Part shown: positions 16,408 to 25,920 of the stretch, in pieces
Layout of the letters: every line of letters begins with the position of its first letter
How positions within the stretch are numbered: the stretch's first letter is position 1
Assembly (NCBI GenBank): GCA_024213275.1
Contig: JANAVG010000015.1
Coordinates: forward strand, 1 to 64,000
From: Rossellomorea sp. BNER
GTDB lineage: Bacteria > Bacillota > Bacilli > Bacillales > Bacillaceae_B
Length of the DNA stretch: 64,000 bases
Direction of reading: 5' to 3'
Position numbers and translations under genes: made by a program
Notes under the pieces: generated by a model
Seen by the model: only the letters and a program-made list of their open reading frames with translations
Database searches by the model: none
Told to the model about the DNA's origin: nothing

Positions 16408-17205
16408 TTATCTTCCTGTAAACACAGGCTTTCTCTTCTCTACAAATGCTTTAATGCCTTCTTTGTGATCTTCTGTCTGTCTCATTAACCATTGAGCTTG
16501 TTTTTCCTCTTCTAGCATCATCTCTAGTCTCGTTCGGGTCAACTTTAGATAAACCTCTTTCGTTTTGACCATAGCTGCTATTGGCATTTGTAAACATTGC
16601 TGAACATATTGATCAATGGAATGTTCAAGTTTACCTGGTGCGGTTAACTCATCCACAAGGCCCATCTTTAACGCTTCCTGGCCTTCAAGGATACGACCAT
16701 TCCATATGAGCTTTTTCGCTTGAACGGTACCCAATCGCTCACTTAGATGAAAATGACCGCCTCCATCTGGAATAAGCCCAATACCGATAAAGTTCATCGC
16801 GAGTTTACTATCTTCTTCACAAATCATGTAATCACAGGCCAACGCCAAGCTTAGCCCAAGTCCAGCTGCAGCCCCATGAATCCCAGCAATTGTCATTTTC
16901 TTCATCGAGTAAAGTGTTAAAGCTAGTTCATTGATTGTATCCATGATTGAGGAAAATTGTTCTTTTCCTGCAAGAGCTAACATTTCTTTAATGTCTCCTC
17001 CAGAAGAAAAACCCTTTCCTTCTCCCTTTATAACTAGAACTCCTACTTCTTTGTCTTTTTCAACCTCTTTTAAACAGTCTAGAAACTCCCTTAACATTAG
17101 AACGTTCATTGCATTTAAGGCCTGCGGTCGATTTAGTGTCAGGTAGGCAATTTTATTTTCTTTTTTTAAAATGATCGTTTCGTATGTAGATGTGTTCGTT
17201 TCCAT
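16408..17205 (-). CDS. yhaR: Enoyl-CoA hydratase/isomerase family protein YhaR
   Basis: This 265-residue crotonase-fold protein has the oxyanion-hole motifs GKGFSSGGDIKEML and IHGAAAGLGLSLALACDY and the family signature near IGLIPDGGGHFHLSERLG. It would hydrate or isomerise acyl-CoA substrates in fatty acid or related catabolism. The size and pattern match B. subtilis YhaR. Its position between the acyl-CoA ligase and the DinB-like gene on the same strand suggests a role in CoA-ester metabolism. AAGGAGGG precedes the ATG. In place of the usual Glu in the second catalytic loop there is Asp (LIPDGG), common in part of the family. Confidence 0.87.
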   Translation of the reverse strand: METNTSTYETIILKKENKIAYLTLNRPQALNAMNVLMLREFLDCLKEVEKDKEVGVLVIKGEGKGFSSGGDIKEMLALAGKEQFSSIMDTINELALTLYSMKKMTIAGIHGAAAGLGLSLALACDYMICEEDSKLAMNFIGIGLIPDGGGHFHLSERLGTVQAKKLIWNGRILEGQEALKMGLVDELTAPGKLEHSIDQYVQQCLQMPIAAMVKTKEVYLKLTRTRLEMMLEEEKQAQWLMRQTEDHKEGIKAFVEKRKPVFTGR

Positions 17206-17304
17206 GGAAAATCCCTCCTTATCATTAGAATAGCCTAAACTTTTCTAGGAGGGAATGATAATGTATTGAATTTTATAAATTTTCGGAACTGAAAAGGATT
17301 CTAA

Positions 17305-17345
17305 AATAAAAAGAAGGATGTGATCGAATACTATCACTCCCTCCT
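17305..17345 (-). terminator. Probable terminator of the acyl-CoA ligase gene
   Basis: On the minus strand GGAGTGATAG pairs with CGATCACATCC and a T-rich run follows. It lies between the ligase stop and the yhaR gene. Confidence 0.6.
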
Positions 17346-17352
17346 CACCCGA

Positions 17353-18963
17353 TTATACTTTTTTCAGCTCATCCTTTACCTGTTCCCGAAGTGTACGCTT
17401 TAAAAACTTGCCAACAGATGTCTTTGGAATTTCTTTCATAAACAAAATATCATCAGGAAGCCACCATTTCGCAAATTGCGGCTCTAGGAACTCTAATAGC
17501 TCTTCTTTAGTTACTGCCTTCTCCTCTTTTAGGACGACACAAGCGATTGGTCTTTCCTGCCACTCTTCATGTGGAACAGCAACGACTGCTGCTTCAAACA
17601 CACTTTCATGGGCCATCAAGCTATTTTCTAAATCAACAGAAGAGATCCATTCTCCCCCTGATTTAATCAAGTCTTTTGTCCGGTCGACAATTTTAATGTA
17701 CCCAAACTCATCAACTGTTACGACATCCCCTGTATAGAGCCATCCATCACGAAATGCATCTTTTGTTCTTTCATCTTTATAGTATTCTGAGGCAATCCAT
17801 GGGCCTCTAATCGTTAATTCACCCATCTCCTTTCCATTCCAATCAACTTCGCCATCTTTCCCTACTACTTTCATCTCTAGTCCAGGTACAAGCATTCCTT
17901 GTTTGGACTTAATTTCTAGTCGATCTTCTTTATCTGTCTCCTCATGCTCACTTTTAATAGATGCAACTGTGGCTAATGGGCTTGTTTCTGTCATTCCAAA
18001 TGCATGCATGAAAGGGATACCATGTTTGTTTTCAAAAGCTCTTATCATCCCTTTTGGTGCAGCGGCTCCCCCGCATAATATAGATCGCATATTCGAAAGG
18101 TCATATTGATTTTCATCGAGTTCCTTTAGAAGCCCTAACCAAATGGTCGGAACTCCTGCAGTAATCGTTACTTTTTCATTTTGCATCAGTTCTGCCAATA
18201 TTTTTGGTGTGAAATATGGCCCAGGTAAAACTTGTGTTGTTCCAAACCAAACTGCCGCAAAAGGCAGCCCCCATGCATTCACATGGAACATAGGTACAAC
18301 TGGTAATGCTATATCGCTTTCACATACACCTGTTGTATCAGCTAATCCTAGAGCCATACTATGTAGTACAATGCCTCTATGAGAATAGACAACCCCTTTC
18401 GGATTTCCAGTTGTAGCACTTGTATAGCACATACCAGCAGGAGCATTTTCATCTAAATCGTCTCGGAAGCGGTAGCTAGGATTACCTTCTTTGATGATGT
18501 CTTCATAGTGATAAACGTGTTTTAGTGAGGTTTGTGGAAGTTCTTCCTTATCGGTCATGATAATAAACGCCTTAACCGTTTTTAGTTGATGTTGAATCGC
18601 TTCTACAAGAGGAACAATGTCTGAATCAATAATGAGAACTTTATCTTCTGCGTGGTTGATGATGTAATTCACATGTTGAGGGGATAGTCGAATGTTGATG
18701 GTATGTAAGACAGCACCACTACAAGGGATGGCAAAATAGGCTTCTAAATGACGGTGATGATTCCACGCTAATGTTCCTACTCGATCTCCTTCTTTGACAC
18801 CTAACATCTCCAATCCACTTGCAAGCCTTCTAGTCCTTTCAACCATCTCCTTATATGTAAAACGCTGAATTCCGCTTTCTGTTCGGGAAATGATTTGCTT
18901 ATTCGGATAGTACTTTTCCACCCTTTCAATCATTTGTGTTAGTAACAAAGGAGTGTTCATCAT
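17353..18963 (-). CDS. Fatty acid-CoA ligase
   Basis: The 536-residue protein is an AMP-forming acyl-CoA synthetase. The P-loop-like motif is YTSATTGNPKG, the adenylate motif YTGDVVTVDEFGYIKIVDR, and the C-terminal catalytic lysine is in KTSVGKFLK. It resembles medium- to long-chain fatty acid ligases of the AlkK/YngI type, by pattern. GGGGGAG precedes two adjacent ATG codons. It is upstream of yhaR but separated by a terminator-like hairpin, so it may be its own unit. It is related to, but clearly different from, the ligase at 37572. Confidence 0.9.
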   Translation of the reverse strand: MMNTPLLLTQMIERVEKYYPNKQIISRTESGIQRFTYKEMVERTRRLASGLEMLGVKEGDRVGTLAWNHHRHLEAYFAIPCSGAVLHTINIRLSPQHVNYIINHAEDKVLIIDSDIVPLVEAIQHQLKTVKAFIIMTDKEELPQTSLKHVYHYEDIIKEGNPSYRFRDDLDENAPAGMCYTSATTGNPKGVVYSHRGIVLHSMALGLADTTGVCESDIALPVVPMFHVNAWGLPFAAVWFGTTQVLPGPYFTPKILAELMQNEKVTITAGVPTIWLGLLKELDENQYDLSNMRSILCGGAAAPKGMIRAFENKHGIPFMHAFGMTETSPLATVASIKSEHEETDKEDRLEIKSKQGMLVPGLEMKVVGKDGEVDWNGKEMGELTIRGPWIASEYYKDERTKDAFRDGWLYTGDVVTVDEFGYIKIVDRTKDLIKSGGEWISSVDLENSLMAHESVFEAAVVAVPHEEWQERPIACVVLKEEKAVTKEELLEFLEPQFAKWWLPDDILFMKEIPKTSVGKFLKRTLREQVKDELKKV

Positions 18964-19401
18964 ATTAATCTCCCCCTAAATTGTCATCATTTAGTTTGGT
19001 TAAATTGATGGCTGTATTTTAAGAGATTGTTGTTTTTTAAGAACATAAATTTTTGTAAAAAGGTTTGCTGGAGTGGATATGCGAGACTCCTGCGGGAGTA
19101 GCGGGACAGGTGAGACCTAAGCAGGAGCAAGGCGACGAGGATGCTCACCTCCCGCCCCGCGGAAAGCGAGCATCCCTTCGCTACAACCAATCCTTTTCAA
19201 ATAACAACAATATTACGAAAACAGCCAAATTGATAAATCGGTTAAATTAGTCCTTTTATTCCCTTCTAAATTTTTTAAACTACGCCATTACTACTATAAA
19301 CTTTCGGGATTGTTCACAAAAAATCCTCCTAAAGTTCGTTTGAAATTTCTGATAATTTAAGTTAGAATAAGACAAAATTCGATGTCTAAAGGATGGGTGT
19401 T
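18964..19401. other. Intergenic region dominated by a dispersed repeat
   Basis: The gap holds the GC-rich repeat at 19065-19195, listed separately, and A/T-rich flanks. A pair GGTTAAATTGATGG (18998) and GATAAATCGGTTAAATT (19231) partly matches as inverted/direct repeats. A start-proximal AAAGG for the next gene is at 19388. No gene is visible. Confidence 0.55.
19065..19195. repeat. GC-rich GAGACTCCTGCGGGAG repeat
   Basis: The block begins GGAGTGGATATGCGAGACTC and contains CTCCTGCGGGAGTAGCGGG, GCAAGGCGACGAGG, and CCGCCCCGCGGAAAGCGAGC. It is strikingly GC-rich against the local background. I know this sequence as a repeat common in Bacillaceae genomes. A remnant in the other orientation lies at about 6735-6785. 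The short frames across it are not genes. Confidence 0.85.
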
Positions 19402-19788
19402 ATGTCATATTTCGCCAAATATAACCTCCTTAGGTTACTATCCTATGGATTATTATTTGTAGTTATCTTTAGAGATGCCTTACCTTTTCTTTCACTAAAC
19501 AATATATTTGTGATAATCGGTGTCCTCATCTTTTTAGTAACGGGAATATATTCGCCAAGTGTTGGGGGAAACCTCACACCAAATCTTGAAATGCGAATTG
19601 ATGTAATATGGGCGCTTTTATTTGGATTGATTAGCTTAATTGGAATTACACAAGGTACACTAATTGCCTCCTACTCATCATCCGATAAAGTTATCATTAT
19701 TGCCGCTATTGGCCTTGTAGTAATGCTTCGTATTGTCTGGAGCTATTTACGAATTTATAAATCAGAGCAACATAAATTATACTCATAA
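19402..19788 (+). CDS. Four-helix membrane protein, unknown
   Basis: The product is about 128 residues with four hydrophobic segments (about residues 12-28, 32-50, 68-90 and 98-118) and short loops, so it is an integral membrane protein. I prefer ATG 19402, behind AAAGGATGGG, over ATG 19393 that lies inside the same ribosome binding region. It has no motif that I recognise. It ends next to a hairpin element and faces hemZ. Its function is unknown. Confidence 0.7.
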   Translation: MSYFAKYNLLRLLSYGLLFVVIFRDALPFLSLNNIFVIIGVLIFLVTGIYSPSVGGNLTPNLEMRIDVIWALLFGLISLIGITQGTLIASYSSSDKVIIIAAIGLVVMLRIVWSYLRIYKSEQHKLYS

Positions 19789-19790
19789 AC

Positions 19791-19910
19791 AGGAATCGGG
19801 ACTTGTCCATAAGGATCAAGACCACATTGTTTGGCTTTATAACACATTTGCCAAAACTTCTTCAAGATGTGGAAATTCCGGTACCTTAGTTTTGGAAAAA
19901 TCCCGATTCT
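19791..19910. repeat. Hairpin element of the GTTGTGGTTCC family
   Basis: Outer arms AGGAATCGGGA (19791) and TCCCGATTCT (19901) enclose AAGACCACATTG and CTTCAAGATGTGGAAATTCC. The core is a decayed version of that at 51731. It lies between convergent genes and may serve as a terminator for both. Confidence 0.65.
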
Positions 19911-19913
19911 ATA

Positions 19914-21410
19914 TTATGAAAATAATTCGTTTAAGATTTTGATTTTCTTTTCAGTGTATTCTTTAAACCCTAAATTATAGGCATTTGGTTCCTTTGGGTT
20001 AGCAAACTGAGTGATTTTCCCTGTTTTAGGATCGATGAATTTACTCGCTGCTCCACATCCTATCCCAATAATCGTTTGAACTTCTTCCATGATTATAATG
20101 TTATACATACTCTCCTGATCAGGAAATGCATATCCAACATTCTCTAGGTTCCCTAGAATATTTTTTTGTCTGTAAAGATAATAAGGTTCATAGCCTTGTT
20201 CAGATGTCCAAGTTTCGGCAAGCTTCATCATTCTCTCAATTTCTTCACGATTTGCCACCTTGTACTTATCTTTATTTTTGGTCATTTCGGATGCGCGCTT
20301 GAATGATAATGTATGAACAGTGAGAGATTCAGGCATAAGCTTTCTTGTTTCATCTAATGTATATTGAAACTCTTTTACCTTTTCACCTGGCAAGCCAATG
20401 ATCAAATCCATATTGATATTGTTCATACCCATTTCTCGTGCTAAATGATACTTATCAACTGTTTCCTCAACAGTATGATGTCGACCAATTGCTTGTAAGG
20501 TTTCTTGTATATAGGATTGAGGATTGATAGAAATCCTGTCAATATTCCATTTATTTAGGACCTCGAGTTTTTCTGGTGTAATCGTATCAGGTCGACCAGC
20601 TTCCACTGTTATTTCTCTCACACTTTTCACATCGGGAAAAGAACGATACATTTCTTCATACAGAGCATCCATTTCCTCTGCGGTAATCGATGTAGGAGTA
20701 CCTCCCCCATAATATATGGTCGTAATGCCAATGCCTTTTTCTTTAAGCCATTTCCCCATTTCCTGTATTTCATAGTGAAGACCCGCAAGGAAAGAATCAA
20801 CTCTTCCCTGCTTTCCTAAAATTGCATAGGCTGGGAATGTGCAATAGGCACATTTGGTTGGACAGAAAGGAATTCCAATATAGATACTTACCTCATGCTT
20901 TAGATTGTAAAGATCCGGGATAACATCAAGCTGACGATCTACGATTCTTTCCATAAGATCAATTTTTTCATCTGTAATTTGATAATCTTCCTTTAGGCTA
21001 TTACGAGTTAATTCTTTACTGTTGCCTTCTCTCCTATTTTTATGTAGAAGTTTAGTTGGTCTAATTCCCGTTAGAATCCCCCATTTTTGCTGAATACCTG
21101 TATAATCCTGTAAAACATTCAGGTACACATGGGAAATTGCATTTTTCAGTTGCTTAAATCGCTCTTTTTCAGTGTTGGAGGGAACAAGTACCTTTTCAAA
21201 TTGTGCATGAAATTTTTCAACGTTCCTATTCATGGTCAATATTGCTTCTGATTTAATTTTTTCATTGATGTTCAAGTAGAAATCAATGACTATGTCAGCA
21301 TCTTCTATCCGTTCACGGGATACTGTTGGTTCTTCAAAAAATAGATTAGCAATCAGCTGAAGCGGACGTTGAAATCGATCATCATTTAGTCCGTTAATTT
21401 GTATATTCAA
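19914..21410 (-). CDS. hemZ: Coproporphyrinogen III oxidase-like radical SAM protein HemZ
   Basis: The 498-residue protein is a radical SAM enzyme with the cluster motif CPTKCAYC (Cys 183, 187, 190), then YYGGGTPT, TVEAGRPDTIT and NMDLIIGLPGE. B. subtilis HemZ is regarded as an oxygen-independent coproporphyrinogen dehydrogenase acting in haem synthesis under low oxygen. The N-terminal 170 residues are a family-specific extension absent from HemN. The start is a TTG at 21410 with AAAGGTGAT upstream. It follows yhaX on the same strand as in B. subtilis (yhaV=hemZ, yhaX), separated by a terminator. Confidence 0.93.
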   Translation of the reverse strand: MNIQINGLNDDRFQRPLQLIANLFFEEPTVSRERIEDADIVIDFYLNINEKIKSEAILTMNRNVEKFHAQFEKVLVPSNTEKERFKQLKNAISHVYLNVLQDYTGIQQKWGILTGIRPTKLLHKNRREGNSKELTRNSLKEDYQITDEKIDLMERIVDRQLDVIPDLYNLKHEVSIYIGIPFCPTKCAYCTFPAYAILGKQGRVDSFLAGLHYEIQEMGKWLKEKGIGITTIYYGGGTPTSITAEEMDALYEEMYRSFPDVKSVREITVEAGRPDTITPEKLEVLNKWNIDRISINPQSYIQETLQAIGRHHTVEETVDKYHLAREMGMNNINMDLIIGLPGEKVKEFQYTLDETRKLMPESLTVHTLSFKRASEMTKNKDKYKVANREEIERMMKLAETWTSEQGYEPYYLYRQKNILGNLENVGYAFPDQESMYNIIIMEEVQTIIGIGCGAASKFIDPKTGKITQFANPKEPNAYNLGFKEYTEKKIKILNELFS

Positions 21411-21520
21411 AATATATCACCTTTCACGTTCAGTTTTAGCTTTTACTAGTGTACTGAAAGCGATGGTGTGGGTCAATGACTTTAGTTTGGGAAAGAGATA
21501 AATATCGGATAAAATCCAAA

Positions 21521-21557
21521 TAAAAAGCCCAAAAGGACCTAACTTCCTTTCAGGCTT
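21521..21557 (-). terminator. Terminator between yhaX and hemZ
   Basis: AAGCC-AAAAGGA and TCCTTT-GGCTT pair around TAACT. On the minus strand a T run follows the stem, so it ends the yhaX transcript. Confidence 0.8.
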
Positions 21558-21569
21558 ACTCTTATCCAT

Positions 21570-22436
21570 TTATTTGATCACATTCATTTTCTTCAAAAAG
21601 TCAATTGGGTGTTGCTTTCTAAATAATTCCTTGACCATATACTGTACGCCATTTTGCGCCTCAGTTCTTGTGATCCAGTCCGCTGCCTCTTTTACTTCTT
21701 TTGGCGCATTGCCCATTGCAACGCCAAGGCCACAGCATTCCATTAGTGAAATATCATCGAGCTTGCTTCCGACCATCACGACTTGTTCCCGTGTGATTCC
21801 TAATCTTTCACACAAGTAGAGAAGTCCGCGAAGTTTTGATACTCCTTTTGCAACAATATCCATTTTACCTTCTCCACGATGAATACACTCAATCTCATCG
21901 TACATACCATTTAAAGCTAGTTCAATTTCTTTCGCTTCCTCATTTGAAGAAAATGCTGCTTCAATTTTAGGTGCAGCCACTGGTTTTTCTAATAAATGTT
22001 CACTAATGGACTCAACGTATTGCTTCCCGTAAAATAGCTTTGAATCTCGTTGCCAAGATATTTTTCCTAACATCGAGCTTTCAGCTTCCTGTTTATTCAT
22101 TACTGTGAATTTTTCGTGCACAATGGCGATTTGAACATTGAATTTTTCGAGAAAATTCACGACTTCATAGGTAATATCTTCATTAATTTTATTCACATAA
22201 AGTGGTTTTTCAAGTTTTGAGGCAATATATGCTCCACTATGGGTTACGATATACCCCTCTATTTTCAAAGCTTTTGCTAATCGTTTTGAAGTTGAAAAGT
22301 TGCGGTTTGTTACAAGTGTGACATGTATTCCTTTGCTTTGTGCATATTCGATTGCTTCTTTACTTTCTTTATTTAAGCGGCCATTATGATTTAATAATGT
22401 CCCGTCAATATCCATTGCCAGCATACGATAGATCAT
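21570..22436 (-). CDS. yhaX: HAD-family phosphatase YhaX (Cof type)
   Basis: The 288-residue protein is a Cof-type HAD phosphatase. Motif I is MLAMDIDGTLLN (nucleophile Asp near residue 9), motif II is HVTLVTNRNFS, and the C-terminal motif GSKLDDISLMECCGLGVAMGNA carries the acidic residues for magnesium. The cap domain lies between (about 80-200). B. subtilis YhaX is a member of this family found in spores. The ATG at 22436 has GGGGGAG upstream with 5-nt spacing; the 22463 extension lies beyond that site. The substrate is probably a sugar phosphate or a flavin phosphate, by family only. Confidence 0.88.
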   Translation of the reverse strand: MIYRMLAMDIDGTLLNHNGRLNKESKEAIEYAQSKGIHVTLVTNRNFSTSKRLAKALKIEGYIVTHSGAYIASKLEKPLYVNKINEDITYEVVNFLEKFNVQIAIVHEKFTVMNKQEAESSMLGKISWQRDSKLFYGKQYVESISEHLLEKPVAAPKIEAAFSSNEEAKEIELALNGMYDEIECIHRGEGKMDIVAKGVSKLRGLLYLCERLGITREQVVMVGSKLDDISLMECCGLGVAMGNAPKEVKEAADWITRTEAQNGVQYMVKELFRKQHPIDFLKKMNVIK

Positions 22437-22784
22437 AGATGCTCCCCCTCTATATGGTGTCAAGTGCTTTTTATACTTTTATGACTTAAAGAGGGCTTTT
22501 ATGACAAGTTCATACTTATTTAATTTGAAAAGCAGAAGAGTTCAAAATGTAAAATGATCTTATCATAAAGCCCATGAAATACTCACTCCTCAATAAAAAT
22601 TTACTCGAAAATGGGCTTCAGCTCTATCCTGTCAGGAGCACAGGGGTCGGTCACTCCCAAGAAGAAAATTTAAAAGAAAATGATCTGCATACTCCATCTA
22701 AAAGTCTCCCCTTGTTGGGAGGGACTGACACCACGAACTTAAAGAAAGAGCACTTACATTTCTTTAGCATAAGATTATAACCTT
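22437..22784. other. Intergenic region, no gene supported
   Basis: A 68-codon plus-strand frame at 22574-22780 lacks a ribosome binding site and has no recognisable product. The region contains AAAGCCCAT (22569) and ATGGGCTT (22612) as an inverted pair about 35 nt apart, and GGGAGGGACTGACACCACGAAC near 22720-22741, which resembles the end of the hairpin element family. It may be a decayed repeat. Confidence 0.5.
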
Positions 22785-22817
22785 AAATAAAAAAGACCCC
22801 GCGATAAGGGTCTTTTA
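22785..22817 (-). terminator. Terminator of yheA
   Basis: AAAAGACCC and GGGTCTTTT pair around CGCGATAA, with A and T runs on either side. It begins three bases after the yheA stop on the minus strand. Confidence 0.85.
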
Positions 22818-22820
22818 GAA

Positions 22821-23174
22821 TTATTTCTGCATTGAACCATATAGTTCTTCAAGTGGTTTCATAATTACTTTATTCAGTTCTGTAATTAACATGCTCATAC
22901 GTTGCTCTGCTTCCATTAATTGTGAAATCTTTTCATGTTGCTGAACAAGAGCAGCCGTTTTTTGTGCTTGTTCTACTTCTTCCTGAGTGATTTCTTCTCC
23001 GCTCATTTGCTTTTGCTGGAGATTCAGTTGAATATCTCTAAAGTTTTCAAACATACGTTGAGCCGTTTCATCGCTATTAACTTCATCGTACATTTTCTTT
23101 AAGTTTTCGAATTCTTCACTTTGACGGATTGCTCTTTCAAGCTCATTCGCATGATCATATACATTTACTGACAA
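22821..23174 (-). CDS. yheA: YheA, YlbF/YmcA-family protein
   Basis: This 117-residue helical protein belongs to the YlbF/YmcA family (RicA/RicF-like fold). It starts with TTG at 23174, read as SVNVYDHANELERAIRQSEEF, and AGGAGG lies seven bases upstream; this gives the same length as B. subtilis YheA. The longer frame to 23252 has no ribosome binding site. Conserved pieces are QQKQMSGEEITQEE and LMEAEQRMSMLITELNK. The related Ric proteins control RNase Y and sporulation; YheA itself has no proven role. It is about 130 nt downstream of yheB and probably co-transcribed. Confidence 0.9.
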   Translation of the reverse strand: MSVNVYDHANELERAIRQSEEFENLKKMYDEVNSDETAQRMFENFRDIQLNLQQKQMSGEEITQEEVEQAQKTAALVQQHEKISQLMEAEQRMSMLITELNKVIMKPLEELYGSMQK

Positions 23175-23301
23175 AATAAAACCTCCTAGTATTTGAAACC
23201 GATCCGACGCTAAACTTACTTTTGAATCTGCTTCTTTATGTGTCTTAGCCAATACCCACTATAACAAACTATGTTTCAGATTGCGAGGAAGTTCCTTTGA
23301 A

Positions 23302-24438
23302 TTATTGGAGTAAAACCACGATGCTTCCTTGAATTAATCCAATAATCCCCCCAAGAAGGGCTCCTAAGTATGTGATCATTTTTAATTCACTACTCGTTAT
23401 TCCTAGTACCATTTCCTCGATCCGTTCTACGGAGAAGGTTTCTACTTGTTCTTTAACAACCTCCTCTAATTCAAGCTTGTTAAGAATATCTCCCATTCCT
23501 TTGGTGACTTTTTCTGTTGCCATTTTGACTAAAGTTGGGACTAAGTCCTCAAGAATATAGACCTTATATGGAGTTAAATATTCTCTCACACTCTTTGAAA
23601 GAATTTTATCTATATCCATCACTTTTTTGACGGAGCTTTGAAGGAACTGTAAAATATGATCATCTTCCACATATTGAGATAATTCGCTCCATTTGAGTGC
23701 TTGAATTTTTTCCCACTCTTTTAATAGGAGTTTATATAAGATTTCTTTTGTTCCCTCATGTTTAATAAACTTTACAATTTCAGGTTGAATCCGATCGGAA
23801 ATGGAAGTATTACCCAGAAACATTCCAATCATATTTCCAAGTGATCCCCGCTCTTTGAAGAAATCATCTATCATCACTTTAACTTTTTGCTTGCCTTCTG
23901 GACTAGTAAAGTATTCTTCTCCTTTATAGGAAATCCAGTTTACGATATCAGGCACTTTATCACTAAGCCTTTGAAGAAATTCTTCTGGAATGGTTTCTAA
24001 AATTGATTTGTCTTGATATTCTGCTTTGATCTGCAGATACTTTTTCTCTACAAAACCTTCAACAGTACTTTCGATCGCCTCTTTATTAACAGAGATCCCC
24101 ATGTTGGTTATAAACGCTTCAACCGATTGATCCGTGTCGATTAATGGATCCATTTCTTTTTGAATCCATTTTGTGATTTCACTTTGAAATTCTTCATTTA
24201 GAAATTTTCTTTGGATTCCTTCTGGTGTTAATAAATGATGTACAACCATTCTTCCCATTTGCTCAGCAAGTTCATCTCGTCTCTTAGGAATAAGTCCTGG
24301 AGTAAAAGGAACTCTCCATTTTCCGATATAGATAGGATTATATGGTCTAAATAACATCTTTATCGCTAGTGAATTCGTCATTCCACCGATAACGGCTCCA
24401 ATGATCACCATAAATAATATCGTTAACAATACATTCAT
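23302..24438 (-). CDS. yheB: YheB, DUF445 membrane protein
   Basis: The 378-residue product has a hydrophobic N-terminal segment (about residues 2-22, LLTILFMVIIGAVIGGMTN), the DUF445 hallmark LAIKMLFRPYNPIYIGKWRVPFTPG-type loop, GLIPKRRDELAEQMG, a long helical central region, and a C-terminal membrane helix (about 352-375). DUF445 proteins have unknown roles. YheB is next to yheA and yheC in B. subtilis as here. It is divergent from the ATP-grasp operon, so 110 nt between them must hold both promoters. Confidence 0.9.
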   Translation of the reverse strand: MNVLLTILFMVIIGAVIGGMTNSLAIKMLFRPYNPIYIGKWRVPFTPGLIPKRRDELAEQMGRMVVHHLLTPEGIQRKFLNEEFQSEITKWIQKEMDPLIDTDQSVEAFITNMGISVNKEAIESTVEGFVEKKYLQIKAEYQDKSILETIPEEFLQRLSDKVPDIVNWISYKGEEYFTSPEGKQKVKVMIDDFFKERGSLGNMIGMFLGNTSISDRIQPEIVKFIKHEGTKEILYKLLLKEWEKIQALKWSELSQYVEDDHILQFLQSSVKKVMDIDKILSKSVREYLTPYKVYILEDLVPTLVKMATEKVTKGMGDILNKLELEEVVKEQVETFSVERIEEMVLGITSSELKMITYLGALLGGIIGLIQGSIVVLLQ

Positions 24439-24570
24439 TCTGTTCTTTCATCCTTCCTTAAAAACACGTTCATCACATTTTATCTCTCTCTACATAAAAT
24501 GCTATATCAGCATTAGCCCAATTTAATATTATAATGTCAAAAATATAGGTTGTCCAAGTGGGGAATGTGT

Positions 24571-25920
24571 ATGAGATTACAATGCAAGCTCATAATTGAA
24601 CAACTTGAAACAGATTTTCCATGTCTCTATATTAGTAGGGATCTTTTTAAAGTAAAACAGGAAGGAAGTCTTTTTCCATTCTATTTTGGAAATAATTTAG
24701 AGTATGTAAGGATTTTTCAGCTAAGTGAAAATTCTTCCTCACCATTATTACTTTATCAGACGAAACACTATTCTTCCATGACTTTACCTTGTATGAATGT
24801 GAAATATAAACCGGAAAAATCTTTGCATGTTGGTCCTGTCATTGGATTGGTGACCGATTGTAAACAAAAGGAAGATGGTGGACTATCATTGGGGCTCATG
24901 GGGGCATTCTGTCAAGAATTCAAGCAATGGGTTGACGCGCGCGGTGGATTATTTTTTCTTATTCATATAAAAGATTTAGATCAATCACTATTAAAAGGGT
25001 ATTCCTACAATGATGAACAAATGGATTGGATGCAATCCATTATTCCTCTTCCTTCAATCCTTTATAATCGGATCCATTCACGAAAGAGAGACCGTGAGGC
25101 CACAGCCACACTTGAAGACTTTATGAATGAAGGAGTTTATGTATTTAATCATTCATTTTTATCCAAAATGGAAGTATACAATCAATTATTTTCAACAACT
25201 TCCCTACATCGATATCTTCCGTGTACAAACAGATTTACATTTTATGAATTAAAGGAAAAAATGGATATATATGGTGATTTATTCATCAAACATAAAGCGG
25301 GAAGCCAAGGAAAAAATTTAATTCGATTAAGAAAAAAGGCTTCCACCTACTCAATCGTACAAAATTCGTTTTCCACCAAACATGAAATTATTTGTTCTAA
25401 TTGGAATGAAGTGGAAGAGATACTTGATAAATGGTGCCGTCCTCGCTCTGCCTATCTCATACAAGAAACAATTCCACTTATTACCTATCAGGAGCAATCG
25501 ATTGACTTTAGATTTTTATGTCATTCAATCAGTAATGACTGGAAGGTAACATCAGCCGTTGCAAGAATTTCCGGGGAAGATGAGTTTGTCTCAAATCTTT
25601 CTAGAGGTGGAACAATAGAAAACCCCTTAGTCCTGTTAGCATCTTTATTTAAAGGGAGCCAGGTTCAGGAAATATATAATAGGATGAAAGAGTTAGCGAT
25701 TGCATCGTGTGAAACGCTGTGTAACGTGAGGCACCAACCTTTTGGGGAACTAGGAATCGATATTGGCATCGATCAGTCGGGTAATCCATGGGTCATTGAA
25801 ATCAATTCTAAACCCTCAAAGCAAAACTATCACGAAATAAAGGGCATTCGACCATCTGTCAAAGCTCTTTATCAGGTATGTAATGAAAAGTGGCTAGAAA
25901 GGAGTGATGGAGAGATATGA
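24571..25920 (+). CDS. YheC/YheD-family ATP-grasp protein, paralogue 1
   Basis: This 449-residue protein is the first of four consecutive ATP-grasp paralogues. It has a divergent N-terminal domain, then the pre-ATP-grasp piece IGLVTDC, the family motif ILYNRIHSRKRDR, a phosphate loop region FIKHKAGSQGKNL (about 245), IDFRFLCHS, and the metal-binding end FGELGIDIGIDQSGNPWVIEINSKP. Glu and Asn for magnesium binding are present. ATG 24571 has GTGGGG seven bases upstream. In length it matches YheD rather than YheC. YheC and YheD are known as spore coat-associated proteins. The substrate is unknown. Its stop overlaps the next start by 4 nt. Confidence 0.88.
   Translation: MRLQCKLIIEQLETDFPCLYISRDLFKVKQEGSLFPFYFGNNLEYVRIFQLSENSSSPLLLYQTKHYSSMTLPCMNVKYKPEKSLHVGPVIGLVTDCKQKEDGGLSLGLMGAFCQEFKQWVDARGGLFFLIHIKDLDQSLLKGYSYNDEQMDWMQSIIPLPSILYNRIHSRKRDREATATLEDFMNEGVYVFNHSFLSKMEVYNQLFSTTSLHRYLPCTNRFTFYELKEKMDIYGDLFIKHKAGSQGKNLIRLRKKASTYSIVQNSFSTKHEIICSNWNEVEEILDKWCRPRSAYLIQETIPLITYQEQSIDFRFLCHSISNDWKVTSAVARISGEDEFVSNLSRGGTIENPLVLLASLFKGSQVQEIYNRMKELAIASCETLCNVRHQPFGELGIDIGIDQSGNPWVIEINSKPSKQNYHEIKGIRPSVKALYQVCNEKWLERSDGEI

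Noticed and set aside
19065..19250. 61-codon frame across the GC-rich repeat
   Set aside because: The frame is made by the repeat itself and is not expected to be translated.
22574..22780. 68-codon plus-strand frame between yhaX and yheA
   Set aside because: No ribosome binding site, no recognisable pattern, and the bases look like decayed repeat.
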